Origin: Reticulitermes lucifugus
Lineage: Eukaryota; Arthropoda; Insecta; Blattodea; Rhinotermitidae
DNA length: 24,221 bases
NCBI GenBank assembly: GCA_026260175.1
Contig: JAKCWW010005147.1
Coordinates: 1,572-25,792 of the forward strand
Reading direction: 5' to 3'
Positions 1 through 10,664 of this stretch are shown in pieces. A model generated the notes under the pieces. It saw nothing but the letters and a program-made list of their open reading frames with translations. It did no database searches and was not told where the DNA came from. Position 1 is the first letter of the stretch, and the number at the start of each line of letters is the position of its first letter. The position numbers and the translations under genes are program-made.

Positions 1-20
1 TATGTGTGTATGTATGTATG

Positions 21-54
<34 letters not shown>

Positions 55-482
55 TGTATGTGTATGTATGTATGTATGCATATATGCATGTATGTGTGTA
101 TGTATATATGTATGTATGCATATATGTATGTGTGTATGTACGCATATATGTATGTATGTGTGTATGTATGTATGTATGTATGTGTGTATGTATGTGTGTG
201 TGTGTTTGTACGTGTGTATGTATGTATGTGTGTCTATCTATTTGTCTGTATGTATATCTATTCATCTCTAACTATATGTCTACCTGTCTGTTTCTCTGTC
301 TGTCTGTGAGCATGTTTATCTGTTTTCTATGTATCTAAATATATGAGTATCTACCTACCTACCTACCTATCTATCTATCTATCTATGCCTCTATCTATCT
401 ATCTATCTAGCTATGCATCTATATATATATATATATATATATGTCTGTGTCTATCTATCTGTCTGGCTGTCTGTCTGTCTAT
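1..482. repeat. Compound microsatellite (TATG/TGTA, TCTG, TCTA, TA)
   Basis: From 1 to about 240 the sequence is near-perfect TATG/TGTA tetramer with TG and CATA variants. It then grades into TCTG/TCTA, a clean TCTA tract at about 361-410, an alternating TA tract at about 420-442, and TCTA/TCTG again to 482. Three overlapping forward frames full of Cys-Met-Tyr-Val are a by-product of the tetramer and not genes. The array is cut by the window edge. Confidence 0.95.
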
Positions 483-1451
483 CCTATGTATTCTCTCTAC
501 CATCCAATAACCCTTCTCTACCGTCTACTATGTCTTTGACTCGTCTGTCCGTCCGTTCTTATGTCCAGCCACCCATTCATATGTAAACCTACTAGCGTGG
601 TCGAAGTTTACCTTACATAAATGCACATAAAATTATCATGCTTTTAATCTTGTATTGCTCAAAGCATGTTTAAAGTACAGTTAAAGAATCTGAACATGCA
701 ACGCTGTAAGTATTGTCAGAAAGCAGTAAAACTTAATGTGACTGTCATGAAAGACTCTTGGAATCCTGGGCATTTGTAAATTTTCATATACAAACTAGAC
801 AGCGTCCAGAAACGTATTTGCAACTACGTATGATGTCGCTACAGTCCGCCATTAAGCAGTATGTGTCTGCCTTATTCAGTGTTTTAATGGATCCAGTCTC
901 AGTGCGGACAGACGATACGGAAATTGAGGGTCGGACATAATCGCTTCTACTAACAAGGATCGTTCCTGCTGCCCCTCTCCCCCCCCCCGCTCTGTCATGT
1001 AATACATTGTCCTTGGTATTATTTTAATCGTCTCTTTCCATCTACTGTACTAGTGTCTTAATGGCTAATTATCTTAGGCACTACCAGGACAATTTGGCAT
1101 TACGAACGAGCAGCGGCGAATTTCTTCTCAAGTCAAGTGGACGACATCAAAGTGACGTCATCAAAATTATTGTTGTTGACGTAATTATAAGTTGCCGCTG
1201 TTAGAAAGAAGGTTCCTACCGATATGGGAAACTGGACAATAGAGCGGTACCAATTAACATAATTATGTTCGGACATCTAAAGTAATTGCAGCGTTTGGCG
1301 AGGAGAGAACAATTATGGTCATGAAACACTCGCAGTTTTGTGCGTGCTTAACGGGGCGTACATGTGCGTCTGTCGTTCAGTCGATACATTTCGTTTCCGG
1401 AACTGGTCTGCGGATTAAGAAGATGTCTCATGAGATGACAGTCTGCTGGGT
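483..1451. other. Unannotated non-coding stretch
   Basis: Nothing recognisable. A 60-codon forward frame at 758-940 has no known motif. There is a short C-run at about 978-989. The AT-rich composition matches the rest of the presumed intron. Confidence 0.5.
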
Positions 1452-1639
1452 TTACTTGGTTTTGAAGCAGTGTAGGTTCGTAGGCTGACACCAACGTTTC
1501 GGGGGAAATCACTGTCTCTGTTTTAAGGGTGACGTCAGCGTCTACCTGGACATAATTCCTTCAACCTGAAAATGGAGGCAGCAAGTTCCTTCGAAATGCC
1601 GGTGTCAGCCAACGAACCTACACGGTATAAAACCTAGTC
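1452..1639 (+). mobile_element. Foldback element with hammerhead-like core (copy 1), Penelope-like terminus
   Basis: Two inverted arms face each other. The left arm (1452-1507) contains gtgtaggttcgtaggctgac. The right arm (1586-1639) contains its complement, with one mismatch in the central 23 bases. The similarity carries on outward through a TTTT tract and inward through the complement of CGAAACG. Between the arms lies CCTGAAAATGGAGG, followed 15 bases later by TTCCTTCGAAATG. This resembles a hammerhead core (CTGANGA, stem II, GAAA) with one core base changed. The layout of arm, core and GAAA adjoining the second arm matches the elements at 14.8 and 16.1 kb. No target duplication was found. 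Confidence 0.6.
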
Positions 1640-2550
1640 TTGTAAGATCGCTACACGACGTGAACACCTGAAAAATCTATTTAGATGATATTTGGTTAAA
1701 ACTTATAAGATCTTCATTTGACGTGGATGGATCAGACGGTCACTCACATCCAGTCCCCTGGCTTCAGTGTTTCGTGTTGCAACTTGTACTACACTCTGAG
1801 GGCCGAGTCATGGCGGTGTAAGTATGCCATCAAGGTTGACGGGAAATACCCGCTGAAAGCCTCTCCAGAGGCTAACACAACGTAACATTCCCAGCACTAG
1901 CCTCGCAGCTTCTTGGTCACCAACCATCAGGATACCTTGCTCTTGTCTATCGTGACAGCGTCGGCGTCGGTGATTATATTTATGACAGGTTATAGATTAT
2001 TTTACTGTAAACTAAACAAAGACTTTCAGAAAAAAAACTCCCAGTGTGTCATCACATTTGTACAAAGTTACTAAATTAATGGAAACAACATTTAAGCCAA
2101 AAAGGGAAACAACAGAATACAAAAACCGATTATAGCACAGAAGCACGTCCGAAAACCACTGAAGAGAAGGAATAACACCGTAATAGGCATAATGGCGTAA
2201 CACCTGATAGGGTGGTAATAGGCTGTCCAAAATAGTCTTTACTTCACATGAAGCAGACACCAAATTTTATTAATCTCTTTACAACAAATTGTTACGTGGT
2301 ATAAAATTGGCAACGTTATGCCTGTAAGGCAGGTTGATGTAACACCTAATATTTGTGTATGGGAGATACCCTGGTCGAATCGCCGACTAACCTGAGGTTC
2401 CTACGTGCTATTCGCAGTACCTCCAGGCAAATTGCAGGATAATATGTAGATTAGGACATGGTCCATTCCTTCCAAATTATTTCGGATTTCTCATTCACGA
2501 GTCATTTTGCCATGCAACGGTATATAATTTTGGATATTGACAGCGTCGTC
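1640..2550. other. Unannotated non-coding stretch
   Basis: No protein motif, repeat end or RNA signature recognised. The reverse frame of 83 codons at 2012-2263 shows no domain. Confidence 0.5.
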
Positions 2551-2589
2551 AAATAAATAAGAGTTACATAAATAAATAAATAAATAAAT
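2551..2589. repeat. AAAT microsatellite
   Basis: Repeats of AAAT/TAAA: one short block at 2551-2560 and a longer uninterrupted block at about 2568-2589. Confidence 0.9.
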
Positions 2590-2649
2590 GCATAACTGCT
2601 CGCAACTCTCCAAATACATATATGTGTGTACTGAAGCCGCAGACGGACA

Positions 2650-2960
2650 CTTTAAATCAGGCCTGTCAAACATGAGGCCTGTGGGCTGTTTGCGGCCAGC
2701 AGAACTTTACAATTTTTCAGGCTCAATTTTGATATTACGAAGTTTCACTGCTCTTCTTATTATTTTCTTGCATTATACGGCTAGCAAATGCTGCAAAATT
2801 AAATACGAGTAGTATTGTGTGTCCTTGCCTTCTTATGCATTGACAAATTTACAAATTAAAGGACAGGGAATATGACGTTATATTTTGCAGCTCAAGATGT
2901 CAAGTTGGATTTCGGATTTGACCTGCAACCTATTTTCAATTTGCCAGGCCTGCTTTAAAG
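2650..2960 (+). mobile_element. hAT-type MITE with TIRs and 8-bp target duplication
   Basis: The left end CAGGCCTGTCAAA (2658-2670) is the complement of the right end TTTGCCAGGCCTG (2940-2952) with one mismatch. The flanks are CTTTAAAT (2650-2657) and CTTTAAAG (2953-2960), a duplication matching at 7 of 8 bases. Known: hAT transposons make 8-bp duplications and often have ends starting CAG, with GGCC-rich subterminal sequence like that seen at about 2675-2700. The element is 295 bp and encodes no transposase, so it is a non-autonomous derivative. The 74-codon frame across it is not a gene. Confidence 0.85.
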
Positions 2961-3888
2961 AGATATTTTAAAATGTTTTACTATTAAGTAACACTTATTT
3001 CAGTTTTACGCCAAAGTTACTGTGAAATATTTCATTAAGACTTATTTTAAAGCACCTACTTCTTTATCTTACTTTCAAATTACAGTGACTTCTCAAATTT
3101 TCTGAATGAAATCCATGTTAATATAATATACTTGGTTACATTCTCTTTATTTTTGTATCCATGAAATTTGGCAGAACCTGTCTCTCCCTCTCTTTTTAGA
3201 TATATCGTTAAGATCCTAAACTTATTTGCATCTCTGTGTCGTTGTTAGTATTTACTTAAGAACGGAGTGAGAGGCAAATATTGTCTTCAACAGTGTTTTA
3301 GTGTTTGGTAGTTTTTGTACAAGAACCAAATACCCGACTTATATTTATGCCTGGTTTGTGCTGACATTTATCGAGGATCTGACTATAGCATGTACGAGGT
3401 CGACATTGTAGCGTTCTGTACGACCAAATCGATTCTATTTCCGTCATTATGTATAAATACTCCCACTCACTTGGGCCCATCATAAGGAGTTAGTCTCAAT
3501 CACTGTCATTATATAATGACTGGCGTATTGTATTCAATATAATGTTTTGAATATGAGGAAGGTATAGGACCGAGAAGACGAAACAAATTCTATAATGGGG
3601 AGCTTCATGTTTCGTAACTTTTAACTAATGTTGTCGGGGGTAACTAAATGAGGAAGGAAGTGATAGACAAGACGTATAGCACGCGTGGAAATGAGAAATT
3701 CCCACAAAAATTAGCTGGAGAACCCTGTAATGAAGAAATCAGTAATACGTAGAACTACATGTACGTGGAAGAATAATTCTGAAATACGTCTTCGAGAAAT
3801 AGCGTATGAGACAATGGCTTGGACTGGGTTTTCGCGGGTCGGGTTGAATATCAGGCGATTGGGAACACAGAGATGCATCTTTGTTTTA
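2961..3888. other. Unannotated non-coding stretch
   Basis: AT-rich sequence with no recognised repeat end or coding motif. Overlapping frames on both strands around 3711-3957 are partly explained by the dispersed repeat that follows. Confidence 0.5.
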
Positions 3889-3985
3889 CAGAATATGGGC
3901 AGTGTCATTACGATTTGCGCAAATACGAATTTTTTGAGGAGGACACTGCACCACTGAATTACTTTTTGTTGACTGGTTAGTGAAA
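3889..3985 (+). repeat. Dispersed repeat, copy A (partner at 12.95 kb)
   Basis: The segment containing gaggaggacactgc and ttactttttgttgactgg reappears in reverse orientation near 12949-13055. The two copies share roughly three quarters of positions by eye over about 70-100 bases. A forward frame through it reads TNFLRRTL, and the partner reads MNFLRRTL in the equivalent frame, so it may be the remnant of a coding end or simply a conserved repeat. The family is unknown to me. Confidence 0.5.
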
Positions 3986-5588
3986 CTTTGAGCTATGGGA
4001 GAAGCTGCTAGAAAACAGGTCTCAGGCTGTCAAGAGATCTAACATGTATGAAATGTTATAACTTGTAATACATGACGGAGTATGCAGGTGGCCAATACTG
4101 CGTTTGAGGAATTTATTGAAGTTGCTGCATTAAGAACAAGAGCAAAGGAAATATTGTGTGCTATAATACGTACATTTTAGTATTGTTTTACTGTTTTACT
4201 CATTTTCATTGCGTCTGTGCCACGTAACTGTAAGGTTTCTTTATGCCATAGCATGGCTGGCACTTAATATTGGCATTTATTTGACAATTCAGGGAGGTAT
4301 AAGACTGCGATTGCCTGAAAGGTAGACCATTACTTGCTGTTCGAGTGGTATATTTTTTGTTTCCGAAGAAATTTGTGCTGTAAGCTTTTAATATTTCGTT
4401 GGTTTCAAACGTAATGACGTTTCTCGTATGTCGATAAGCTGAAGATGCTTGAGACCAATGAAATGGGACATCGATTGCGCTCATTTTTCTCCTTTCAGTA
4501 CATGCCTACAGTGCTATACTGAGGCCACGGAAAGCAGTCTCATGGGGTGAGCCCCCACCACATATTCCTCGAGCTGTTGCACCTTCTCCTGCATTGTACT
4601 TGGCTGTATTCTCGTCGTCACCTAGAAATTATTTTCAAGTAAATATTGGTACTGATAATCATGTGATAATGTTTGCTAGCAACAGAGGCTCTGGTCTTGT
4701 TGGCATGGGCCAGAAGGGATTAGAGGAATACAGCAGTAGACGGAGAGTGGGAAACCTTGAGAGTTGTTTGCCCAACCATCCGTGGCCTTTGTGTAGGTAT
4801 CGAACAGGTGTAATGTGCGAAGTTAAGCCCTCCTTTGTCTTCCCAAATGTAGACTAACAATTTGTGGGTTTTTCTTTCCCTAAAACAGACGTGATACTTC
4901 AGCATGCATCTGCGTTTGCGTCAACGATGCTTGACTTATTAATATAGTATAGGCGATAAATCGATTACTTGTTCACGAGAGGATAATTCGGACCTATTAT
5001 CCAGATAATTACGACGATATTTTATTTATCTTGGTGTTGCCTGTACTTTCTCTATCATTCACAGTCACGAGACTTAGTTTTAAAAGAAGTGGATAAGCAT
5101 ACAAATGTCGGAAGTTAGACGGTGTACGGCAGAAAAATCCTTGTTTAGTCTGCGTATAGCCTGCCGGTGTTTAGAGTTAATTCCTGTTAGTCTGGCAACA
5201 TTGTGACTGAAATACACAGAATTTTCAAACGCGTTCCTTCAATCCTGACGTTCTGAATTTGCATTGATGTCCACGTACGTTTCATAAAGACCAAAAATTC
5301 GTTGTTTAAAATGTTGACAAAATTCTAGCACTGTCTGCTTCAGGGTTTTAAACAATTAACAGGCCTGTGTACACTAATTTTGATTTTTGGTATTTACCCG
5401 CGTCTTGTTTTAAATATCGAATCAACTAAATAAATATTTAAAAGAAATATTCAATGTACGAAGTTTATAGCCGACTAAATGGAATGGTATAGAAGGGTAT
5501 TAAAAGTAAAATGAAAATAGACGTCGTATTACAGATGCACAATATAACAGCTAATCAATTTTGTGTTGTGGAAGTGAAACTTGAGTTT
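3986..5588. other. Unannotated non-coding stretch
   Basis: Frames at 4206-4484 (-), 4594-4857 (+) and 4720-4905 (-) have no recognisable domain and look like chance. No repeat boundaries seen. Confidence 0.5.
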
Positions 5589-5620
5589 CCCCCCCCCCAA
5601 AAAAAAAAAGAGAGAGAGAG
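5589..5620. repeat. C10-A11-(GA) low-complexity tract
   Basis: Ten C, about eleven A, then alternating GA to 5620. This is a simple-sequence tract with an abrupt pyrimidine to purine switch. Confidence 0.9.
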
Positions 5621-5774
5621 GAAGTGAAAGAATAGACGCTGCTCATATGACATTTCCTAGGCCAATATTAGGGGTAATTTTATGAGTCAACGTCAGATGA
5701 AACGATAAAGATATCTAATGCAAACTGAGAATATGGTAACAATGTCCCTGTGCAAGCTATGAAGGCTTACGTTG

Positions 5775-5995
5775 GTGTGGAGGTTTAGCACCCCTCATTC
5801 TTAACCTTGGCATCGCATGCAGGTGAATGGTCAGCTTCACGCCTTGGCCGCCTTACTCCAGGAAGGAGAACCATCTTTAGTCATTAAATAAGAGGCTGGG
5901 TGTGTCACAGATCCGATCTGTACCTTTTGGGGACAATGAAGATCTGTTGCCTTTGGCAAGAAACGAAACGGGGTGGTAGAGGAAGTAAATGTATA
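5775..5995 (-). mobile_element. Decayed tRNA-derived SINE, minus strand (copy 1)
   Basis: The plus-strand text AACCTTGGC...ATGGTCA...CACGCC..GGCC..CTTACTCC.GG...GAGGCTGGGTG lines up block by block with 10350-10445, where the internal promoter is clearer. The degenerate ggcaagaaacgaaacgg at about 5957 sits where the reversed B box would be. The head is therefore to the right and the tail to the left. Ends are approximate, and no target duplication was found. Confidence 0.55.
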
Positions 5996-6725
5996 TCAGT
6001 TACATTAATTAACACGTAAATAATATGTAGAATACAAGTACCAATATCAGCATAGGTCTACTTTAATATTAGAAGTTCGAGAGACTTGGAAAGGTCTAAA
6101 TTTAAACGGAATAACCCACTTTAAAAATCCTGAATATCCAAACGATATCTCAGCATCTGAATCTTCAGTTTGAAAACCTAAAGAGGATATAGAAGAGAAA
6201 GATAAAAGACATTCAGTAAATTTGGTTACCTATTAAGTGTTCGAGTTTACGTTGAGTAAAGACTGTGTTGTGGCCGAAATAAACGACTCCTAACCACTCT
6301 ATTGAGTTAAATCGGGATGCTTTCTTGATGTTCTACGTAACATCGATTAAACAGTAATTGCTGCGGTCGACACAAGGCATTCTTGGATATAAGGACTGTT
6401 GCAACACATGTTACTGTCGCATGCAGCTTCTGCCACTTGAAGAACATAGTAGCTACACCACAGATGTTGATATCTTTACTCCTAATTAACAAGAATGCTT
6501 GTCTCATTATCAGCTGTACTAACGTCGGTGTGTCTCCTTGCTGTGCCCTTGCCCCAAGCTCAGAATGGTTGGTAGCAGTCACTTCTAAAGCCGTAATTTA
6601 AACAGCGAATTGTTATACAAACACCACAGTCTTTCCTGGTATCTCAATTACATTGTCAAATCAAATCCAAAACAATAGAGTTCAAATTGGCGTCCCCTAA
6701 TGTGGCCGATTGTAATGAAGTATTA
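5996..6725. other. Unannotated non-coding stretch
   Basis: Nothing recognised. Opposing frames at 6307-6601 mirror each other without motifs. Confidence 0.5.
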
Positions 6726-7246
6726 TAGCCTGTGCTGATTTACTGATGAATCAATCAGTGTCAAGAAAATCCTTTAGCCTAGACTGCCTTGCGATGACTT
6801 ATTGTGGGACAAGAGAAAATTTGATGTTGAATTAATTTGCAGTGCATCAGTCTGTGACCAAAAAAGACCCTTAATCTTGTGACCTAGAGATGAATTTGCT
6901 TGTGGCACGAAAAACGCATAGCCTGGATTGGCTTGCTGAATGGCTAGGAGCGAGGGATGCCTTAGCGTGAATTTTATCGATGTTAATTAACCGGTGGCGA
7001 TATGACACTTTAGCCTAGACTTTCCGTTATTGAGCCAGTGGCAAGGGAGACTCCACTGGCTTTGGTGCGCTTGAGACGGTCTCAGAAGGAGCAAAGGAAA
7101 TTTTATCGTGAATTAGTTTTGGTTTAATTAACGGATGGCAAGATAAACCATTAGCCTTGAAGGGACTGTGATGAATTATCTGTTGCAGAAGAAGTTTTTA
7201 GCGTAGATGCCTTGCAATTTGTTGATATGTAGCAGGTAGGAATTCC
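6726..7246 (+). repeat. Strongly diverged tandem array, ~47-49 bp unit, about 11 units
   Basis: Successive units begin TAGCCT or a variant at about 6726, 6775, 6822, 6872, 6919, 6963, 7011, 7057, 7104, 7152 and 7199, spaced 44-50 bases. An approximate unit is TAGCCTAGACTGCCTTG, then a TGATGAATTATT-like block, then GTGGCAAGA and AAA. Units at 6963 and 7104 share ttaattaac.gatggc-like cores, and those at 6775 and 7011 share tagcctagact. Divergence is high, so the array is old. No coding capacity. Confidence 0.7.
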
Positions 7247-7562
7247 AACCTTTATATAATAGCGAAATATGTGTTGCACTTTTAACTAACCTGGTACTCT
7301 AGAACAGTAAAATGAAAATAACGATGGGTTGAACACCTAGCGCATATGCGGTGAAAGAGGAGCTAAGTAAATCCATGTATCAGAGACCCTCTTGAAAAGC
7401 TCATTTACTGTTGATGTAATTGCCCTCTCTTCAGGGTAGCCGAAGGTTCATATCGCTTTTACAAGAACCCACCTCTCCTAATCCAATGTAACCAGTCCAC
7501 ACCTCCCACTCTATTTTTTCAACGTTTATTATAATGTTTTTTTTCCCATCTGCTCTTATGTT

Positions 7563-7616
7563 ATTCTTGAACTGCTGACCCTTGAAGATGGGACCGATAT
7601 GTTTTTCCGAAACCTA
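7563..7616 (+). mobile_element. Penelope-like terminus fragment with hammerhead-like core
   Basis: The sequence ctgacccttgaagatggg, then accgatat, then ttttccgaaacc carries TGAAGA at 7583-7588 and GAAA at 7609-7612. The same word order occurs at 14977-15014 (+) and at 12259-12300 (-). The intervening bases can form a short GGGA/TTCC-type stem. It abuts a LINE tail directly to the right. Confidence 0.45.
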
Positions 7617-7674
7617 GGTAAATATCAATGAACGCTGTGTGGCATTCAAGAAAATCGAAGATCTTGCTCCTTTG

Positions 7675-7775
7675 TCTTTGAATTCTTCTTTTTCTTTCAG
7701 GTTTGCCGACCAAAACTCTATAGGAAATCTTTAACTCTCCCATGCGTGCTACATGCCCCGCCCATTTATGCTCCG
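7675..7775 (-). pseudogene. LINE (RTE-like) C-terminal fragment
   Basis: Read on the minus strand it gives KWAGHVARMGE, then YRVLVGKPERKRR. This matches the conserved C-terminus of the LINE family also present at 11.4 and 21.5 kb (GHVARMG...VGKPEGKR type). The match stops at about 7675, before the usual GRPRRRW and DRW blocks, and gives way to sequence leading into the Penelope-like end. It is a truncated, non-functional copy. Confidence 0.7.
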
Positions 7776-9081
7776 TGATTTGATCATCATAATTATATTG
7801 AACAAAGCCTATACATCATGATGCTCCTCACTGCAGTTTTGACAATTCTGCTGTAATTCGCTTATATAGCCATATATTTTCCGTAGCATACTCTTCTCAG
7901 ATAACATAAATATGTTTTTTTTCTTAATGTCTTACTGTCTCATGCTACTCCCATTTTACTGCAGTATCTGACTGACGCATACTGGATGAGTACTCTGGGA
8001 CATGGCGCCGTGTATTTCCGTAGATACGTACCAACATTTTGTGTAATATTGTGCATTCATTTTCAAAGTATAAGAACCTTAAATCTTATCAGTAATTAAT
8101 TGCGTCGAAATCTTCTGCTGATGGCGGGCTCTTATGAACATGGTAATGAACTTTCGGGTGGCATGACATGTGGGGCATTTGTTTGACAAGTTGACTAGGT
8201 AGCAGCTTCTAAAGAAAGGCTTTGTTCCTTGTAGGTAACTGGATATTTACATATGCATTGAATGGCCTCTATAAACGTATCATAGACAGGGATATGTTAT
8301 GTAGATTACGAGTAGGCTGCGGCTTGCTTCAAATGTAACTTCCCGTGTCTTTGCTAGCACTGGTTCCATGTAATGAACAGTCGGATTGATAACTCCTGTC
8401 AGTAATCAACAAGTTATTAAATGGCCGGCATTTAGTAACACTGGCAGCTACATAAAATTTTTGCTCATTAAAATGAACCTGACATGCTACATGTCGTGAT
8501 TGGTTGCATTGAGCTTATCCGGTACATGTTACAGCATTACCCAATTAAGGGACTGATTTAACCACTTAACTGGCTTAGTTTGCTTATCAAATAGCTAACT
8601 GATTAACAAAGACGGTGACTTACGGACGAACTCTGACCGCCTACTTATCAGCTGCCTAATGAACAGAAAACTGAGAAACAGGAGAAAGGGTGAAGGATTA
8701 AGCACTTACGTAGGCAAGAAAATTTGGTAATACGATCAGAATGCTGCACTCAGTGCTGACAGAATTTTACATGACTTCTTGCAATTCCATATTTTGAATT
8801 CCTATTTCAGTGTACGAATTTTGTAAGACCCTAAAATTCGTTGCTATACTTGCTATGGTTTCTGTAATTACTATTGTTACACTTGCTGGTATGATTCCCG
8901 TTCATACCATTAATATGCTTCTTGTGTGTCCCGTGGTTACAGCATTTCCGTATTTGACCTAGTGTCGCTCCCATCACGTGTTTCTTCCGTATTTTTACTA
9001 CGGACTGTAAGCGTACGAAACTGGTGTGGCTTGCAGTGGCATTGCTTTCATATCTAAATTCGCCAAAAAAATCAATCAAGT
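7776..9081. other. Unannotated non-coding stretch
   Basis: AT-rich, with no recognised repeat end, RNA gene or coding motif. The reverse frame 8831-9181 is mostly antisense to the SINE that follows plus unremarkable sequence. Confidence 0.5.
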
Positions 9082-9361
9082 AATTATCGAGTTTGCCGAT
9101 CCCAGTGGCCGAGCAGTCTACGGCGTGGGTCTGCGGCCACTCGCTTGCTGGTATTGCGGCTTCGAATCCCGCCGTGGGCATGGCTGTCTCTCTCTAGTGA
9201 GTGTTGTGTTTTGTCAGGTGTAGTTCTCTCTGTTGGCCTGATCACTCGTCCAGAGGAGTCCTACCGAGTGTGGTGTGTCGTGAGTGTGATCGTGAAGCCT
9301 CGATAATGAGGAGGTCCTGGTCATCTAGGGGCTGTTGCGCCAAGTACAAAATTATCGAGTT
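9082..9361 (+). mobile_element. tRNA-derived SINE with 12-bp target-site duplication
   Basis: A box TGGCCGAGCAG (9106-9116) and B box GCTTCGAATCC (9159-9169) form a typical split RNA polymerase III promoter. The head resembles a Leu/Ser tRNA (cagtggccgagcagtcta). The sequence aattatcgagtt stands at 9082-9093 and again at 9350-9361, bracketing a 256-bp element. The tRNA-unrelated body holds GGTCCTGGTCATCTAGGGGC near the 3' end. Antisense translation gives AGFEAAIPASEWPQTHA, a conceptual peptide often seen wherever this kind of SINE is mis-annotated as protein. There is no long A-tail. Confidence 0.85.
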
Positions 9362-9529
9362 GAAAGATGCAGAAGGACTGACAGACAGACAGATGTGACT
9401 ACGTATTACGCGTTATTTTCTAATACGTTGTGCAAAAAATGCGTAGAAAGAAATGGTGGGGAATAGAAAGGAGGAAGATAGCAAGAAAGTTGCAGAAACT
9501 GAAGCAAGGTGGGGCTAATATTTTGAAAG

Positions 9530-9530
<1 letters not shown>

Positions 9531-9561
<31 letters not shown>

Positions 9562-9566
9562 TACTG

Positions 9567-9630
<64 letters not shown>
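9531..9630. repeat. TTA then CTA trinucleotide microsatellite
   Basis: (TTA)n at about 9531-9559 switches to (CTA)n with one TGC interruption, up to 9630. Poly-Tyr and poly-Val frames across it are artefacts. Confidence 0.95.
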
Positions 9631-10284
9631 AATGACGTGACAGAGATGCTTACTTATCTTTGACCCCGAGTTACGGCTTCGCGTCTGAAACACAGACTGC
9701 TCCAAGAATAACTACCACCTTGCACTTTCGTTTTGTCCGCATTTCATCACCGTTCTTCCCTCTTATTCTTCGTGCAGGCAGGCAGTCGGTCATTTTCTTA
9801 ATTTCCCTCTCTGCTTCCTGCATGTGTCATGTGTTTTTCTCCCATTAACTAAACCAAACAAGAATTTCCCACGACAATCCGCTGGCAGCATGTGCACATG
9901 CTCTCTATATGAACCCTACAACGAACTGCGACTTCGCTTGAAGTGACACACTCATTGCGAATGATAAACAAGCGTAGGAATAGCTCGTTTGTGGCGTCCG
10001 GACTCCGTGTTTATAGGAACTGCTAAGAGCACTCGACGGGTACCTAGTTGTTCCCTGTTATGGAACATGCATGTTCAGCGTTATCACACAATCACATCAT
10101 TGAACGTGTCACCAAAGAGTCTAATCCATCTGTCGTTTAATACCAGTTTCTCTCATGATCTGTTTTGATAATATCACCAGTTCAAATCTTATTACAAATA
10201 TGTTGCAGACCTCAACAAATTCTACTTTCTTAGACACGTATTACTGGTACGTAAATAAGAATACGCAAATAGGTAAGGTAAAGT
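9631..10284. other. Unannotated non-coding stretch
   Basis: No motif recognised. The 62-codon frame at 9660-9848 has no domain. Confidence 0.5.
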
Positions 10285-10565
10285 TCACCTAGAACAGGCT
10301 GTTAAGGCCCAAAGGGGGAGTAGAGGTATAAATCTACTCTTTCTATAACCTTGGCGCTAGATGGGGCTGGGTGGTCAACGCCACGCCCCGGCCTCTTAGC
10401 TCCCGGAAAAGGGACCCGGTACCCATTTTACAGGAGGCTGGGTGGGCTCCAGGGCCGGTTTGGACGGGTGCGGAAAACCTCGCCCCCGCCGGGATCCGAA
10501 CCCCGGACCGTCCAGCACGTAGCGGGTCGCTATACGGTCTACGTCATCCCGGCTCCTAGGCAGTA
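10285..10565 (-). mobile_element. GC-rich tRNA-derived SINE, minus strand (copy 2)
   Basis: On the minus strand the B box reads GGTTCGGATCC (plus 10492-10502), and an A-box-like gtagaccgtatagcg lies about 45 bases before it, so the head is at about 10560. The body contains the GGCTGGGTGG and CTTAGCTCCCGG blocks shared with 5775-5995. It is distinctly more GC-rich than its surroundings, consistent with a younger or better preserved copy. The left end near 10285 is uncertain. The two 62-105 codon frames across it are not genes. Confidence 0.8.
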
Positions 10566-10664
10566 TTATCGTTTATTATTTGTACGCGTTCTTTCTTTCT
10601 TCGTTCCTTCCTTATCTTTTGTCAAGTTCAAAGGTCGTGTTACATTCCGCATCCCACGATTTCA

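Noticed and set aside
2..338. Three overlapping forward frames of 89-110 codons rich in Cys, Met, Tyr and Val
   Set aside because: They translate the TATG microsatellite in all three phases. No gene would be open in all three.
758..940. 60-codon forward frame
   Set aside because: No motif, no splice sites and no similarity I recognise. The length is expected by chance.
8831..9181. 116-codon reverse frame beginning MPTAGFEAAIPASEW
   Set aside because: The first part is antisense SINE sequence, a well-known false protein. The rest has no domain.
9406..9705. Poly-Val and poly-Tyr frames on opposite strands
   Set aside because: They are produced entirely by the TTA/CTA microsatellite.
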